The position numbers and the translations under genes were made by a program. A stretch of DNA of 6,564 bases from CAZNYG01 sp964577205 (lineage in GTDB: Bacteria > Elusimicrobiota > Endomicrobiia > Endomicrobiales > CAIRNS01), in contig CAZNYG010000091.1 in the NCBI GenBank assembly GCA_964577205.1, positions 1 through 6,564 of the forward strand, given 5' to 3'. The notes beneath the pieces were generated by a model. It saw only the letters and a list, made by a program, of their open reading frames with translations, did no database searches and was not told where the DNA came from. Every line of letters starts with the position of its first letter. The first letter of the stretch is position 1. Positions 1 through 6,118 of this stretch are shown here, in pieces.

Positions 1-123
1 GCCTTTAGGGTCCTGCCGCAACACTTCATCCAGGATACCGTCCGATATCTGGTCGCATACCTTGTCGGGGTGTCCTTCAGTAACAGATTCCGAAGTAAAA
101 ACGAAGTCTCTTCCCTTTTCCAT
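1..123 (-). CDS. metK: S-adenosylmethionine synthetase, N-terminal fragment (cut by window edge)
   Basis: The 41 visible codons are the N-terminus of methionine adenosyltransferase, the cytosolic enzyme that makes S-adenosylmethionine from ATP and methionine. Residues 9-21 read FTSESVTEGHPDK, the family's N-terminal signature. H18 and D20 correspond to the ATP-contacting histidine and the Mg2+-binding aspartate of E. coli MetK. The continuation, DQISDGILDEVL at 24-35, also fits the family. The start at 121-123 is supported by an AGGAGG Shine-Dalgarno at 135-140, with a rather long 11-nt spacing, and by the usual short leader before FTSES. The gene runs off the left edge; about 340-360 residues should lie outside. 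It is codirectional with the sugar genes but separated from them by 76 bp, so it may be a separate unit or the last cistron. No frameshift is seen. Confidence 0.95.
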   Translation of the reverse strand, partial: MEKGRDFVFTSESVTEGHPDKVCDQISDGILDEVLRQDPKG

Positions 124-155
124 GTCCTGTTGATCCTCCTGTGTTTATTAGGCTT

Positions 156-198
156 AAAAAAAAATAATTACGAAATAGACCGGGCGGCCGAAGCAGCC
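156..198 (-). terminator. Possible weak terminator between the nucleotidyltransferase gene and metK
   Basis: On the minus strand, just after the TAG stop of the upstream gene, GGCTGC-TTCG-GCCGCC (198 down to 183) folds into a hairpin of six positions with one T/C mismatch, closed by a C(UUCG)G tetraloop. A run of nine T follows at 164-156, but 18 nt after the stem rather than directly behind it. This spacing is not canonical. It could be a leaky terminator, an mRNA 3'-end stabiliser, or chance. I saw no good promoter in the 76-bp gap, which leaves read-through into metK possible. Confidence 0.25.
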
Positions 199-199
199 T

Positions 200-1228
200 C
201 TACTCGATATTGAGCACGGTGCCTTCAAATACGGATATGTCTTCGGAAACGGTTGCTTCGTAACCGATAATGCAGTTATCAAGGCGCACGTTCTTGGCGA
301 CGTTCACTTTGCCCCATAGGATGGAATTTTTGACAGACGCGCCCTCGCCGATGCGGGAACCGTCCGCGATCGTAGTGTAAGAATCTATGACGGCGTTCTT
401 TCCAATGACGCAGTTCTTTCCGATAACGCAGGGGGAGTTCAGAGCGGCTCCTTTCGCGACTCGCGTTCCGCTGCCGACCCAGATCCCGGGACGGATCTGC
501 TCACCGGGTATCGCTATTCGTACCTTCCCGTCAAGCGCGTCATGGACACCGTTGCGGTATTCGGTTAGGTTGCCGACGTCAGTCCAGTATTCTTCCATCT
601 GGTATCCGAAGATCCTTTTTTTGCTCCTCAGGAGTTCGGGCCAGACCTGCAGTCCGAAATCGTAGAACTGCCCCGCAGGGATAGAGTCGAACACTTCAGG
701 TTCGAATATGTATATGCCGGTGTTCACCGTGTTGGCAAAAACGTCGCTCCAGCGAGGTTTCTCTATGAATTTTGTGATGCGGCCGGAACCGTCGGTCAGC
801 GTGACGCCGTATTCGAATTTCGTGTCGACCGGTTTGAGCACCATCGTGGCCAGCGCCTTCTTTTGGCGATGGAACTTGATGGCCTTTGTTATATCGATGT
901 CGGTAAGGCCGTCGCCCGACATGACTATGAACGTGGAGTCAAGGAACTTTTCCATCAGTTTTACGCCGCCGGCGGTGCCCATCAGTTCTTTTTCGTGGGA
1001 ATAGCGGATGTTCAGCCCGTGGTTCTTTCCGTCAGCGAAATGATCGCGGATCGTCTCGGGATAATGATGAAGATTCATCGCGATCTGAAAGATGCCGTGC
1101 CGCTTAAGGTTCTCGAGAGTGTGTTCAAGTACCGGTTTATTGACCACCGGGACCATCGGTTTGGGGATCGCGTACGTCAATGGACGCAAACGGGTCCCCG
1201 CGCCGGCCGCCATGACAAATGCTTTCAT
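200..1228 (-). CDS. Sugar-1-phosphate nucleotidyltransferase with C-terminal left-handed beta-helix (NDP-sugar pyrophosphorylase, mannose-1-phosphate guanylyltransferase-like)
   Basis: This 342-residue cytosolic enzyme should join a nucleoside triphosphate to a sugar 1-phosphate, giving an NDP-sugar and pyrophosphate. The GT-A-like nucleotidyltransferase domain covers about residues 1-235. It shows the nucleotide-binding loop GAGTRLRPLT (9-18), PKP (22-24), GTAGG (84-88), the metal-binding GD at 105-106, EKP (156-158), NTGIY (169-173) and D217 in YWTDVG. Residues about 245-340 are hexapeptide-type repeats (for example CVIGKN, AVIDSY, SRIGEG) that form a left-handed beta-helix. The start at 1226-1228 has a strong GGGAGGAG at 1235-1242, 6 nt away. 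It follows the paralogue at 1313-2368 by 84 bp; that gap holds a 6-bp stem (1287-1305) without a T-run. The N-terminus resembles GDP-mannose pyrophosphorylases and the N-terminal half of bifunctional pyrophosphorylase/phosphomannomutase proteins. No mutase domain is attached. The substrate is inferred only; glucose 1-phosphate is possible. Confidence 0.88.
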   Translation of the reverse strand: MKAFVMAAGAGTRLRPLTYAIPKPMVPVVNKPVLEHTLENLKRHGIFQIAMNLHHYPETIRDHFADGKNHGLNIRYSHEKELMGTAGGVKLMEKFLDSTFIVMSGDGLTDIDITKAIKFHRQKKALATMVLKPVDTKFEYGVTLTDGSGRITKFIEKPRWSDVFANTVNTGIYIFEPEVFDSIPAGQFYDFGLQVWPELLRSKKRIFGYQMEEYWTDVGNLTEYRNGVHDALDGKVRIAIPGEQIRPGIWVGSGTRVAKGAALNSPCVIGKNCVIGKNAVIDSYTTIADGSRIGEGASVKNSILWGKVNVAKNVRLDNCIIGYEATVSEDISVFEGTVLNIE

Positions 1229-1312
1229 GTTGTTCTCCTCCCGCTGATCTTTGCGCCCCTCGGTCCGTTCAAATTAGTGAAGGGCTGCCGCGAACTGTCC
1301 GCGACAACGAGA

Positions 1313-2368
1313 TCACAGACGAGAAAATCCACGTATGATCGTTCCGTCGCCCAGGGCCCTGTGCGGAGATATCGAAGCGTATGATCCAATAACGCAGTCC
1401 CTGCCTAAAAGCGCGTTGTCTATCCGCGCCCCTTCTTCGACGGCCGTGCCATCCAGTATGACCGAATTGGCAATGATGCAGCCCCTGCCCACAGAGACAT
1501 TATTGCCCAGGCTTACCGTCCCGAGCAGCTGTGCGTTGGCGTCAATACGTACATTGTCGCCGCAAACGAGGGTGCCTTTTACGGTAGCTTCATCACTTTT
1601 GCGAAAGCGTTTTCCCGCCCAGATACAGTTCTCGATGCATTTCCCCGGCAGCGTGTCCATGACTCGGGACTGCAGTATGTCGAAATGGGCCTGCATATAC
1701 TTCTCTATGGTCCCGATATCGAGCCAGTAACGGTCATAGGTGTATCCGTACAGAGGATAGTTCCGGGAGAGAAGTTCGGGGAAAAGGCCGCGCTCAACCG
1801 AATAATTGATGCCTTCCGGAATGAAATCGAGCACCTCGGGATCGAAAAGATAGATCCCCGCGTTTATGGTATTGCAGGATATCTCGTCAGGTGATGGCTT
1901 TTCAAGAAAACGGATTATTCTTCCTTTTTTGCCGGTCTCGACAAGACCGTACATACTGGGGTCTTTTACACGCGTCAGTGCTATGGTCACGCCCGACTTG
2001 TTCGTTTTATGCATTCGTGCCATCGCCGTCAGGTCGATATCGGTAAGGATGTCGCCGTTCAGGATAAAAACGGGCGCATCAATAAAACCGGCCGCGTTCC
2101 TTATCGCGCCGCCCGTGCCGAGAGGTTCTTTCTCGTGGACATAACGGATCTTCATTCCCCATTTCTTCCCGTCGCCGAAGTGTTCCCGGAAAGCGTCGGG
2201 CAGATACGCGACGCAAAGCATGACATCCCTGATCCCGTGCTTTTTTAGCAGGTCGAGCTGGTATTCCAGGAAGGGACGGTTGACTATGGGGAGCAAAGGT
2301 TTCGGCGTCTGGCAGGTCAGGGGACGCAGGCGCGTTCCCATGCCGCCAATAAGGATGACAGCTTTCAT
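1313..2368 (-). CDS. Sugar-1-phosphate nucleotidyltransferase, GDP-mannose pyrophosphorylase-like, with beta-helix tail
   Basis: This 351-residue NDP-sugar pyrophosphorylase is cytosolic and probably supplies an activated hexose to the glycan pathway. Motifs in order are GGMGTRLRPLT (8-18), PKP (22-24), GTGGA (84-88), NGDILTDID (104-112) with D106 as the expected metal ligand, EKP (156-158), NAGIY (169-173), SVERGLFPELL (190-200) and YWLDIGT (214-220, with D217). The SVERG...FPEL and YWLDIGT...KY..AHFDIL segments are typical of mannose-1-phosphate guanylyltransferases (GMPP group). Residues about 245-345 carry hexapeptide beta-helix repeats. The start at 2366-2368 overlaps the TGA of the upstream SDR in an ATGA. 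A Shine-Dalgarno AGGAG at 2378-2382, inside the SDR gene and 9 nt away, supports this start and translational coupling. GMPP function is more likely here than in the following paralogue, but GDP versus other nucleotides cannot be read from sequence alone. Confidence 0.9.
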   Translation of the reverse strand: MKAVILIGGMGTRLRPLTCQTPKPLLPIVNRPFLEYQLDLLKKHGIRDVMLCVAYLPDAFREHFGDGKKWGMKIRYVHEKEPLGTGGAIRNAAGFIDAPVFILNGDILTDIDLTAMARMHKTNKSGVTIALTRVKDPSMYGLVETGKKGRIIRFLEKPSPDEISCNTINAGIYLFDPEVLDFIPEGINYSVERGLFPELLSRNYPLYGYTYDRYWLDIGTIEKYMQAHFDILQSRVMDTLPGKCIENCIWAGKRFRKSDEATVKGTLVCGDNVRIDANAQLLGTVSLGNNVSVGRGCIIANSVILDGTAVEEGARIDNALLGRDCVIGSYASISPHRALGDGTIIRGFSRL

Positions 2369-3300
2369 TGTTTAATACTCCTGAAAAACGAAATGGTTTC
2401 TTCAAGCCCCTGATCGAGTTTAACTTTCTGTTTCCAACCCAGGACGCGTCCGGCTTTACGCGCGTTCAGAAAGCTTTTCAAGAGCTCTCCCGCGCGGGCC
2501 GGCATGTAGTTCGGCTTTAGAGTATAGCCGGAAAGAGACGCCATCCGCTTCGCCAGCTCGTTAACGCTGGTAAGTTTCCCCGTCCCGACGTTAAACGTAT
2601 CGTTGTCACCGCGTGTCAACGCGGCGCAGTTGGCACGGACAACGTCGCCGACAAAAACATAGTCCCGGGTCTGTTTGCCGTCCCCGAATATCTTGATCGG
2701 TTCGCCTTTCAGCATCCGCTGGGAAAAGATCGCGACCACTCCCGCTTCTCCGTGCGGATCCTGGCGCGGGCCGTAAACGTTCGCGTATCGAAGGATCGTA
2801 TATTTGAGCCCGAAGATCTGAGCGTAGAATTTCATGTAGAACTCAACGGTGAACTTGGCTATGCCGTAAGGGGACAGTGGATTGCCGGTGAATGTTTCAT
2901 CAGGCGCTTTTTTCCCGCATTCGCCGTAAATAGTCCCGCCTGACGAAGCGAAAATGAATTTATTTACGCCGGTGCGCCGGCAGTTGTCAAGCAGATTCAA
3001 CGAACCGAGGATATTCATCCGCGCGTCATTGCCCGGATCTTCAACGGATCTCCGCACGTCTATCTGCGCGGCGTGGTGGTCGACGACGTCGAAACGCCCT
3101 TTCTTGAATATGTCGGCCACGCGGCGTTTGTCGGTTATATCTGCCTTGAAGAACTTTGCCCTCGGATTGATGTTCTTGCGGCTGCCGGAAGAAAGATTGT
3201 CGATGATGCTGACCGAATGACCTTCCTGTATGAAGGCGTCAGCGATATTCGAACCGATGAAACCAGCTCCGCCCGTTACAAGGATCTTAAGTTTTTTCAT
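2365..3300 (-). CDS. NAD-dependent epimerase/dehydratase, UDP-glucose 4-epimerase-like extended SDR
   Basis: This 311-residue extended short-chain dehydrogenase probably interconverts a UDP-hexose or UDP-HexNAc at C4 in the cytosol. The Rossmann motif GGAGFIGS is at 10-17. D34 at the end of the second strand indicates NAD rather than NADP. The active site shows SSGGTIYG (119-126) and the catalytic pair Y145/K149 in YGIAK. RYANVYGPRQDP (171-182), FGDGKQTRDYVFVGDVVRAN (205-224) and FNVGTG (236-241) are the usual substrate-domain blocks. Length is normal for short bacterial GalE-like epimerases. The start at 3298-3300 has GGGAGGAG at 3305-3312, 4 nt away. It is the first gene after a 251-bp spacer and overlaps the next gene by 4 bp (ATGA), so these two are cotranscribed. 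UDP-glucose, UDP-GlcNAc or UDP-glucuronate are all possible substrates; the subfamily is not resolved. A dehydratase is less likely because YG.AK and the SSGG block fit epimerases better. Confidence 0.87.
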   Translation of the reverse strand: MKKLKILVTGGAGFIGSNIADAFIQEGHSVSIIDNLSSGSRKNINPRAKFFKADITDKRRVADIFKKGRFDVVDHHAAQIDVRRSVEDPGNDARMNILGSLNLLDNCRRTGVNKFIFASSGGTIYGECGKKAPDETFTGNPLSPYGIAKFTVEFYMKFYAQIFGLKYTILRYANVYGPRQDPHGEAGVVAIFSQRMLKGEPIKIFGDGKQTRDYVFVGDVVRANCAALTRGDNDTFNVGTGKLTSVNELAKRMASLSGYTLKPNYMPARAGELLKSFLNARKAGRVLGWKQKVKLDQGLEETISFFRSIKQ

Positions 3301-3411
3301 GTCGCTCCTCCCGGCCTGTGGATTTTTTCAATAACAATTATTTAAGTTGCAGGCGACGGCTCCGCCGGCGCGCAGACGATCTCGTAGAAAGTCTAAAGGT
3401 ATTCAGCTTCA

Positions 3412-3435
3412 GCACGGGCTAAAGCCCGCGCCTAC
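3412..3435 (-). repeat. REP-like palindrome with 5' GTAG tetranucleotide
   Basis: Read on the minus strand, GTAG (3435-3432) is followed directly by GCGCGGGCTTTAGCCCGTGC (3431-3412). This folds into a hairpin: two outer GC pairs, one G/T wobble (read on the minus strand), five inner pairs (CGGGC/GCCCG) and a TTTA loop. A GTAG or GGAG tetranucleotide next to an imperfect palindrome is the known layout of REP elements handled by RAYT (TnpA-REP, Y1-family) transposases. The intergenic location also fits. Assignment to a family needs genome-wide copy counts. No transposase gene is in the window. Confidence 0.55.
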
Positions 3436-3459
3436 CTTTTGCTGTCTTTGCTGCCCCTT

Positions 3460-3478
3460 GCTAAAGCCCGCGCCTGCC
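3460..3478 (-). repeat. Second, incomplete copy of the REP-like sequence
   Basis: Positions 3460-3478 match 3418-3436 at 18 of 19 bases and in the same orientation, with a period of 42 bp. The one difference turns the tetranucleotide GTAG into GCAG on the minus strand. The second arm of the palindrome is missing: after GCTTTAGC the sequence becomes AAGGGG instead of CCGTGC, so the copy cannot fold as the first does. It looks like a decayed or half unit. Between the copies lies a gctgtcttt/gctgcccctt stretch with no obvious stem. Confidence 0.5.
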
Positions 3479-3501
3479 ATTTTTCATTGAACACAAGCGA
3501 T

Positions 3502-3517
3502 AAAAAGCAGCCGCTTT
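3502..3517 (-). terminator. Possible weak intrinsic terminator after the phosphoglycosyltransferase gene
   Basis: On the minus strand AAAGC-GGCT-GCTTT (3517-3504) forms a 5-bp stem with a 4-nt loop, and the T-run continues to 3502, giving five T in total. It sits about 35 nt behind the TAG stop at 3552-3554. The stem is short and AT-rich at its base, so any termination would be partial. It would separate the GT4/phosphoglycosyltransferase unit from the SDR/nucleotidyltransferase unit. Confidence 0.3.
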
Positions 3518-3526
3518 CAATCCGCC

Positions 3527-3545
3527 AGCTCATGAGCTATGAGCT
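3527..3545. repeat. 12-bp perfect palindrome plus tandem heptamer
   Basis: AGCTCATGAGCT at 3527-3538 is a perfect palindrome. Its right part, atgagct, is repeated immediately at 3539-3545. It lies 7 to 25 bp past the stop codon of the phosphoglycosyltransferase gene on the minus strand. No T-run follows directly, so it is not a terminator by itself. It may be a protein-binding site, a slippage product or chance. Confidence 0.4.
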
Positions 3546-3551
3546 AAAATA

Positions 3552-4931
3552 CTAATATGCGCCGCGCTGGCTGAATATCGCCGGCAGTGTTTTAAGAAGT
3601 ATTACTATGTCCAGCCCGGGTGACCAGTTCTCGATGTAGTATATGTCCAGCTCTATCATCTCTTCATAGCTCAGGTTGGCTCTTCCGGAGACCTGCCATA
3701 ATCCCGTGATGCCGGGCAGGACCCTCAACCTTCTTTTTGCCCAGTTGTCATAGGCGGCAGCTTCCCAGAGCACCTGCGGCCTTGGGCCGACGAGGCTCAT
3801 TTCACCTTTTAGAACATTGAAGACCTGCAGCAATTCATCGATACTGTACCGGCGCAGCAGATTCCCGATCCTGGTGACGCGCGGGTCGTTCACCATTTTG
3901 AAAACGGGCCCTTTGCGATTACTCTTCGCTTTGAACTGTTCCAGCAGCGCGTCGGCGTTGACAACCATGGTGCGGAATTTGAAAAAGGAGAAGACCTGGC
4001 CTCTGTATCCCATGCGCTTGTGGTCATAAAGGAACGGCCCGGGAGAATCGATCTTGATGAAGATGATGACCAGGAGGAATATCGGCCAGAGGATCGATAC
4101 GACCAGGATCGAAATAACAATATCGACTATGCGTTTGAAATAGAAATTGAAACCGTTGAACGAAACAGGTTTGTAATGAAAAAAGGGGATCCCCAACGAA
4201 GAATCGATCTTGATCTCCCCCTGGCATATCTGAACGATGTCCGGGACAGATTTCAGTTCGATGTGACGGGTTTCGCACCAGTCATAAAAAGCAAGCAGCG
4301 GATCGCGCGTCCATTTCTGATGGGCGATGATGATCTGGTTGATCGATCTCTCCACGCAGATCTTTTTGATCTTGTTTATATCCTTTTCATCGTCGGACGG
4401 GGCATAGAACACCTGAAAATAGGGAAAGCGCTTGAGGAGCCTTCTTATCATGCGGTTGTCCCTGCCGACCACCAGCACATGCTCGCGCATCGAGAACAAG
4501 CGGAAAATATAACTCAGGGAAAATTTGAATAACTGCCGGTAGCCCGTGACAAATACTATGGACAGGAACCAGAATATGACAATGGTCAGGCGGGAGTAGG
4601 TGTAATCCCGGTAGAAAAAAGTGGCCATCAGCAGGAAGAATATACCGACGGTCACGGAACGCGTGGAGCGGATGACCTCGTCGATGAACGGGAGAAAATA
4701 GGTGCGGTAAAGGCCGTGCTGAAAAAAAACGAACGCGCACAAAGGCAAAATAAGAGGGAGCGTATTCAGATACGCGCCCCAGCCGGGAAGCCCTTTGGTG
4801 ATGGGAAAAGAATGGACAAAAGCGCTGAAGAAACGGATATGGTAAGCCGCGTAGAGCGCCAGGACCACTGAAAGGCAATCAAGCAGAAAAAGGAGAGGTA
4901 CCAGTATAAGCTGCGAACGAGTGAATCTCAT
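3552..4931 (-). CDS. Polyprenyl-phosphate sugar-phosphate transferase (WbaP/WcaJ-type monotopic phosphoglycosyltransferase)
   Basis: This 459-residue inner-membrane enzyme should start glycan assembly by moving a hexose 1-phosphate from an NDP-sugar to undecaprenyl phosphate. Four hydrophobic N-terminal segments are visible at about 8-30, 55-72, 93-107 and 114-131. A Rossmann-like regulatory domain follows (about 148-255), then the catalytic PF02397-type domain from about 264. That domain opens with a hydrophobic re-entrant segment (269-293). It has KFRTM (318-322), DPRVTRIG (349-356), the catalytic acid dyad D365-E366, KGEMSLVGPRP (375-385), PGITGLWQVSGR (406-417) and a C-terminal LDIYYIENWS (428-437). 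Length is usual for the large WbaP/WcaJ class. After the dyad the family often has LPQ; here it is LLQ. The ATG at 4929-4931 has no clear Shine-Dalgarno. The gene lies 46 bp behind the GT4 gene and has a promoter candidate of its own. Whether it transfers glucose or galactose phosphate is unknown. Confidence 0.93.
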   Translation of the reverse strand: MRFTRSQLILVPLLFLLDCLSVVLALYAAYHIRFFSAFVHSFPITKGLPGWGAYLNTLPLILPLCAFVFFQHGLYRTYFLPFIDEVIRSTRSVTVGIFFLLMATFFYRDYTYSRLTIVIFWFLSIVFVTGYRQLFKFSLSYIFRLFSMREHVLVVGRDNRMIRRLLKRFPYFQVFYAPSDDEKDINKIKKICVERSINQIIIAHQKWTRDPLLAFYDWCETRHIELKSVPDIVQICQGEIKIDSSLGIPFFHYKPVSFNGFNFYFKRIVDIVISILVVSILWPIFLLVIIFIKIDSPGPFLYDHKRMGYRGQVFSFFKFRTMVVNADALLEQFKAKSNRKGPVFKMVNDPRVTRIGNLLRRYSIDELLQVFNVLKGEMSLVGPRPQVLWEAAAYDNWAKRRLRVLPGITGLWQVSGRANLSYEEMIELDIYYIENWSPGLDIVILLKTLPAIFSQRGAY

Positions 4932-4969
4932 GGATTTATTAACCGTTTCTTAAATGATTTGATCAAAAA

Positions 4970-4998
4970 ATAATACATTATTTCGAAGGAATTTGCAA
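4970..4998 (-). promoter_or_regulatory. Sigma70-like promoter candidate for the phosphoglycosyltransferase gene
   Basis: On the minus strand TTGCAA (4998-4993) and TATTAT (4975-4970) are separated by exactly 17 nt. They match the sigma70 consensus at 4 of 6 and 5 of 6 positions. Transcription would begin near 4963, leaving a leader of roughly 30 nt before the ATG at 4931. The -35 lies inside the last codons of the GT4 gene and the -10 just past its stop. A 10-bp palindrome, TTTGATCAAA (4958-4967), sits at the predicted start site and could be an operator. The region is AT-rich, so a chance match is quite possible. Confidence 0.35.
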
Positions 4999-6102
4999 AT
5001 TGTGATCGGACATTGCCGAAGAAACTATCCGCGATATCTCTTTAACGAAACGGGACCGCGAAAACCGTTCGGCATTACGCCTTATGACTTCAGAAGAAAA
5101 CTCCATGTCTTTACAGCGCAATAAAGCATTCAGAAGGCTCTCGGTGGTCGGCTCTGGAAAGTGGACCCCTGTTGTCCCATCTATAACTGTTTCCAGGGCT
5201 CCGCCTTTCCCATAGGCAATAACGGGTTTGCCGCATGCCTGAGCTTCTACCGCTGTTATCCCGAAATCCTCTTCCTGGGGGAACAGGAATGCCCTGCAGG
5301 ACTGATAGTGGCTTCTGACCGTTTCATCCGGCTGCCATCCGAGGAATTCGATGTTCGGCGCAGCCATCGCTTTCAGGCGGCCGGTGTCAGGGCCGCTTCC
5401 AATGATCTTAAGCCTTTCATTCGTTTTTGAGAAAGCCTTTATGACGAGGTCGACTTTCTTGTAAGGGACAAGGGCGGATACCATCAGGTAATACTCACCG
5501 GCATTCTGTTCGTCAGATGAAGAAGGCACAAAGAAATCGGTGTCGGCCGGCGGATAAACAACGACGGAATCACGCCCGTAAATACGTTTTATCCTTTCAG
5601 CTACATAACGCGAATTGGCTATGAAAACATCGACACCCCGGGAGCTTTCAACATCCCATTTCTGGAGGAACGGCCTGGCCAGCCGCATACCGCGGCGCGG
5701 CAGCATGCCGGTACGCTCGTTGTTGAAGTATTCATCATACTGATCCCAAATGTAACGCATGGGTGTATGGCAATAGCAGATATGGACCGCGCCTTTTCTC
5801 TTCCTCACTCCCTTGGCGACGCAATGGCTTGATGAAATTATGACATCGTACTGTTCGACATCAAGCCTCTGTATCGCGAGAGGCATGAAAGGAAGATAAT
5901 AGCGGTACTTTTTGTCGACCTGCGGAAATCTCTGCAGAAATGATGTCGTTATCCGATGGGATTCGATCTCATTGCTGACAGACCCTTTGTTCCATAAAAG
6001 AGTAAAGATATCCGCCTGAGGATATATCCGGCATATATCCTCAAGCACTTTCTCCCCCCCTCTCATTCCCGTAAGCCAGTCGTGGATTAGAGCGATTTTC
6101 AT
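4978..6102 (-). CDS. Glycosyltransferase family 4 (GT-B fold), WbaZ/mannosyltransferase-like
   Basis: This 374-residue cytosolic or membrane-associated retaining glycosyltransferase should add a sugar from an NDP donor to a lipid-linked glycan. The N-terminal acceptor domain begins with ALIHDWLTGMRGGEKVLE (4-21), where the glycine-rich loop is typical of GT4 enzymes. YCHTPMRYIWDQYDEYF (110-126) and ANSRYVAERI (162-171) are further family blocks. The donor domain starts near residue 203 (YYLMVSALVPYKKVDLVIKA) and contains IIGSGPD (233-239), FLGWQPDE (253-260) and the E-x7-E motif E278...E286 within EDFGITAVEAQACGKPVIAY. No signal peptide or clear membrane span is present. The ATG at 6100-6102 has no Shine-Dalgarno and lies 16 bp behind the stop of the tail-collar gene, which suggests translational coupling. 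A GDP-mannose donor would suit the nucleotidyltransferases downstream, but the linkage and donor are inferred. Confidence 0.92.
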   Translation of the reverse strand: MKIALIHDWLTGMRGGEKVLEDICRIYPQADIFTLLWNKGSVSNEIESHRITTSFLQRFPQVDKKYRYYLPFMPLAIQRLDVEQYDVIISSSHCVAKGVRKRKGAVHICYCHTPMRYIWDQYDEYFNNERTGMLPRRGMRLARPFLQKWDVESSRGVDVFIANSRYVAERIKRIYGRDSVVVYPPADTDFFVPSSSDEQNAGEYYLMVSALVPYKKVDLVIKAFSKTNERLKIIGSGPDTGRLKAMAAPNIEFLGWQPDETVRSHYQSCRAFLFPQEEDFGITAVEAQACGKPVIAYGKGGALETVIDGTTGVHFPEPTTESLLNALLRCKDMEFSSEVIRRNAERFSRSRFVKEISRIVSSAMSDHNLQIPSK

Positions 6103-6118
6103 TGGTATTCGATTTCAA

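Larger units (their letters stand above)
3301..3551 (-). other. Spacer between the phosphoglycosyltransferase and SDR genes
   Basis: This 251-bp gap has no credible ORF. From the upstream (right) side it holds a 12-bp palindrome with a tandem heptamer next to the stop codon, a small hairpin with a T-run, two copies of a REP-like sequence, and a GC-rich stretch at 3352-3370 with two competing short stems (ggcg/cgcc and cggc/gccg). Close to the SDR start is an AT-rich segment at about 3322-3347, then the Shine-Dalgarno. I found no convincing -35/-10 pair, so whether the SDR has its own promoter is open. Confidence 0.6.

Noticed and set aside
124..199. SAM riboswitch before metK
   Set aside because: The gap is only 76 bp, and I could not find the multi-helix core or kink-turn of the known SAM riboswitch classes. 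The T9 run is not behind a proper stem.
1287..1305. Hairpin gccgcg/cgcgac in the gap between the two nucleotidyltransferases, considered as a terminator
   Set aside because: The stem has 6 pairs including one G-T, but no T-run follows on the minus strand, and a strong Shine-Dalgarno follows soon after. More likely chance or a mild mRNA structure.
863..1384. Plus-strand open frame of 173 codons
   Set aside because: It lies antisense across the end of one nucleotidyltransferase and the start of the next paralogue's 3' end. The translation has no family motif, and both minus-strand genes show complete conserved motifs and Shine-Dalgarno signals.
3301..3551. CRISPR array, because of the repeated gctaaagcccgcgcct sequence
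   Set aside because: Only two copies, one incomplete, with a spacer of about 23 bp and a short repeat of 19 bp. The GTAG-hairpin layout fits a REP element better.
4020..4532. Plus-strand open frame of 170 codons
   Set aside because: It is antisense to the middle of the phosphoglycosyltransferase. Its Asp/Arg-rich composition is what antisense reading of this gene gives, with no recognisable domain.
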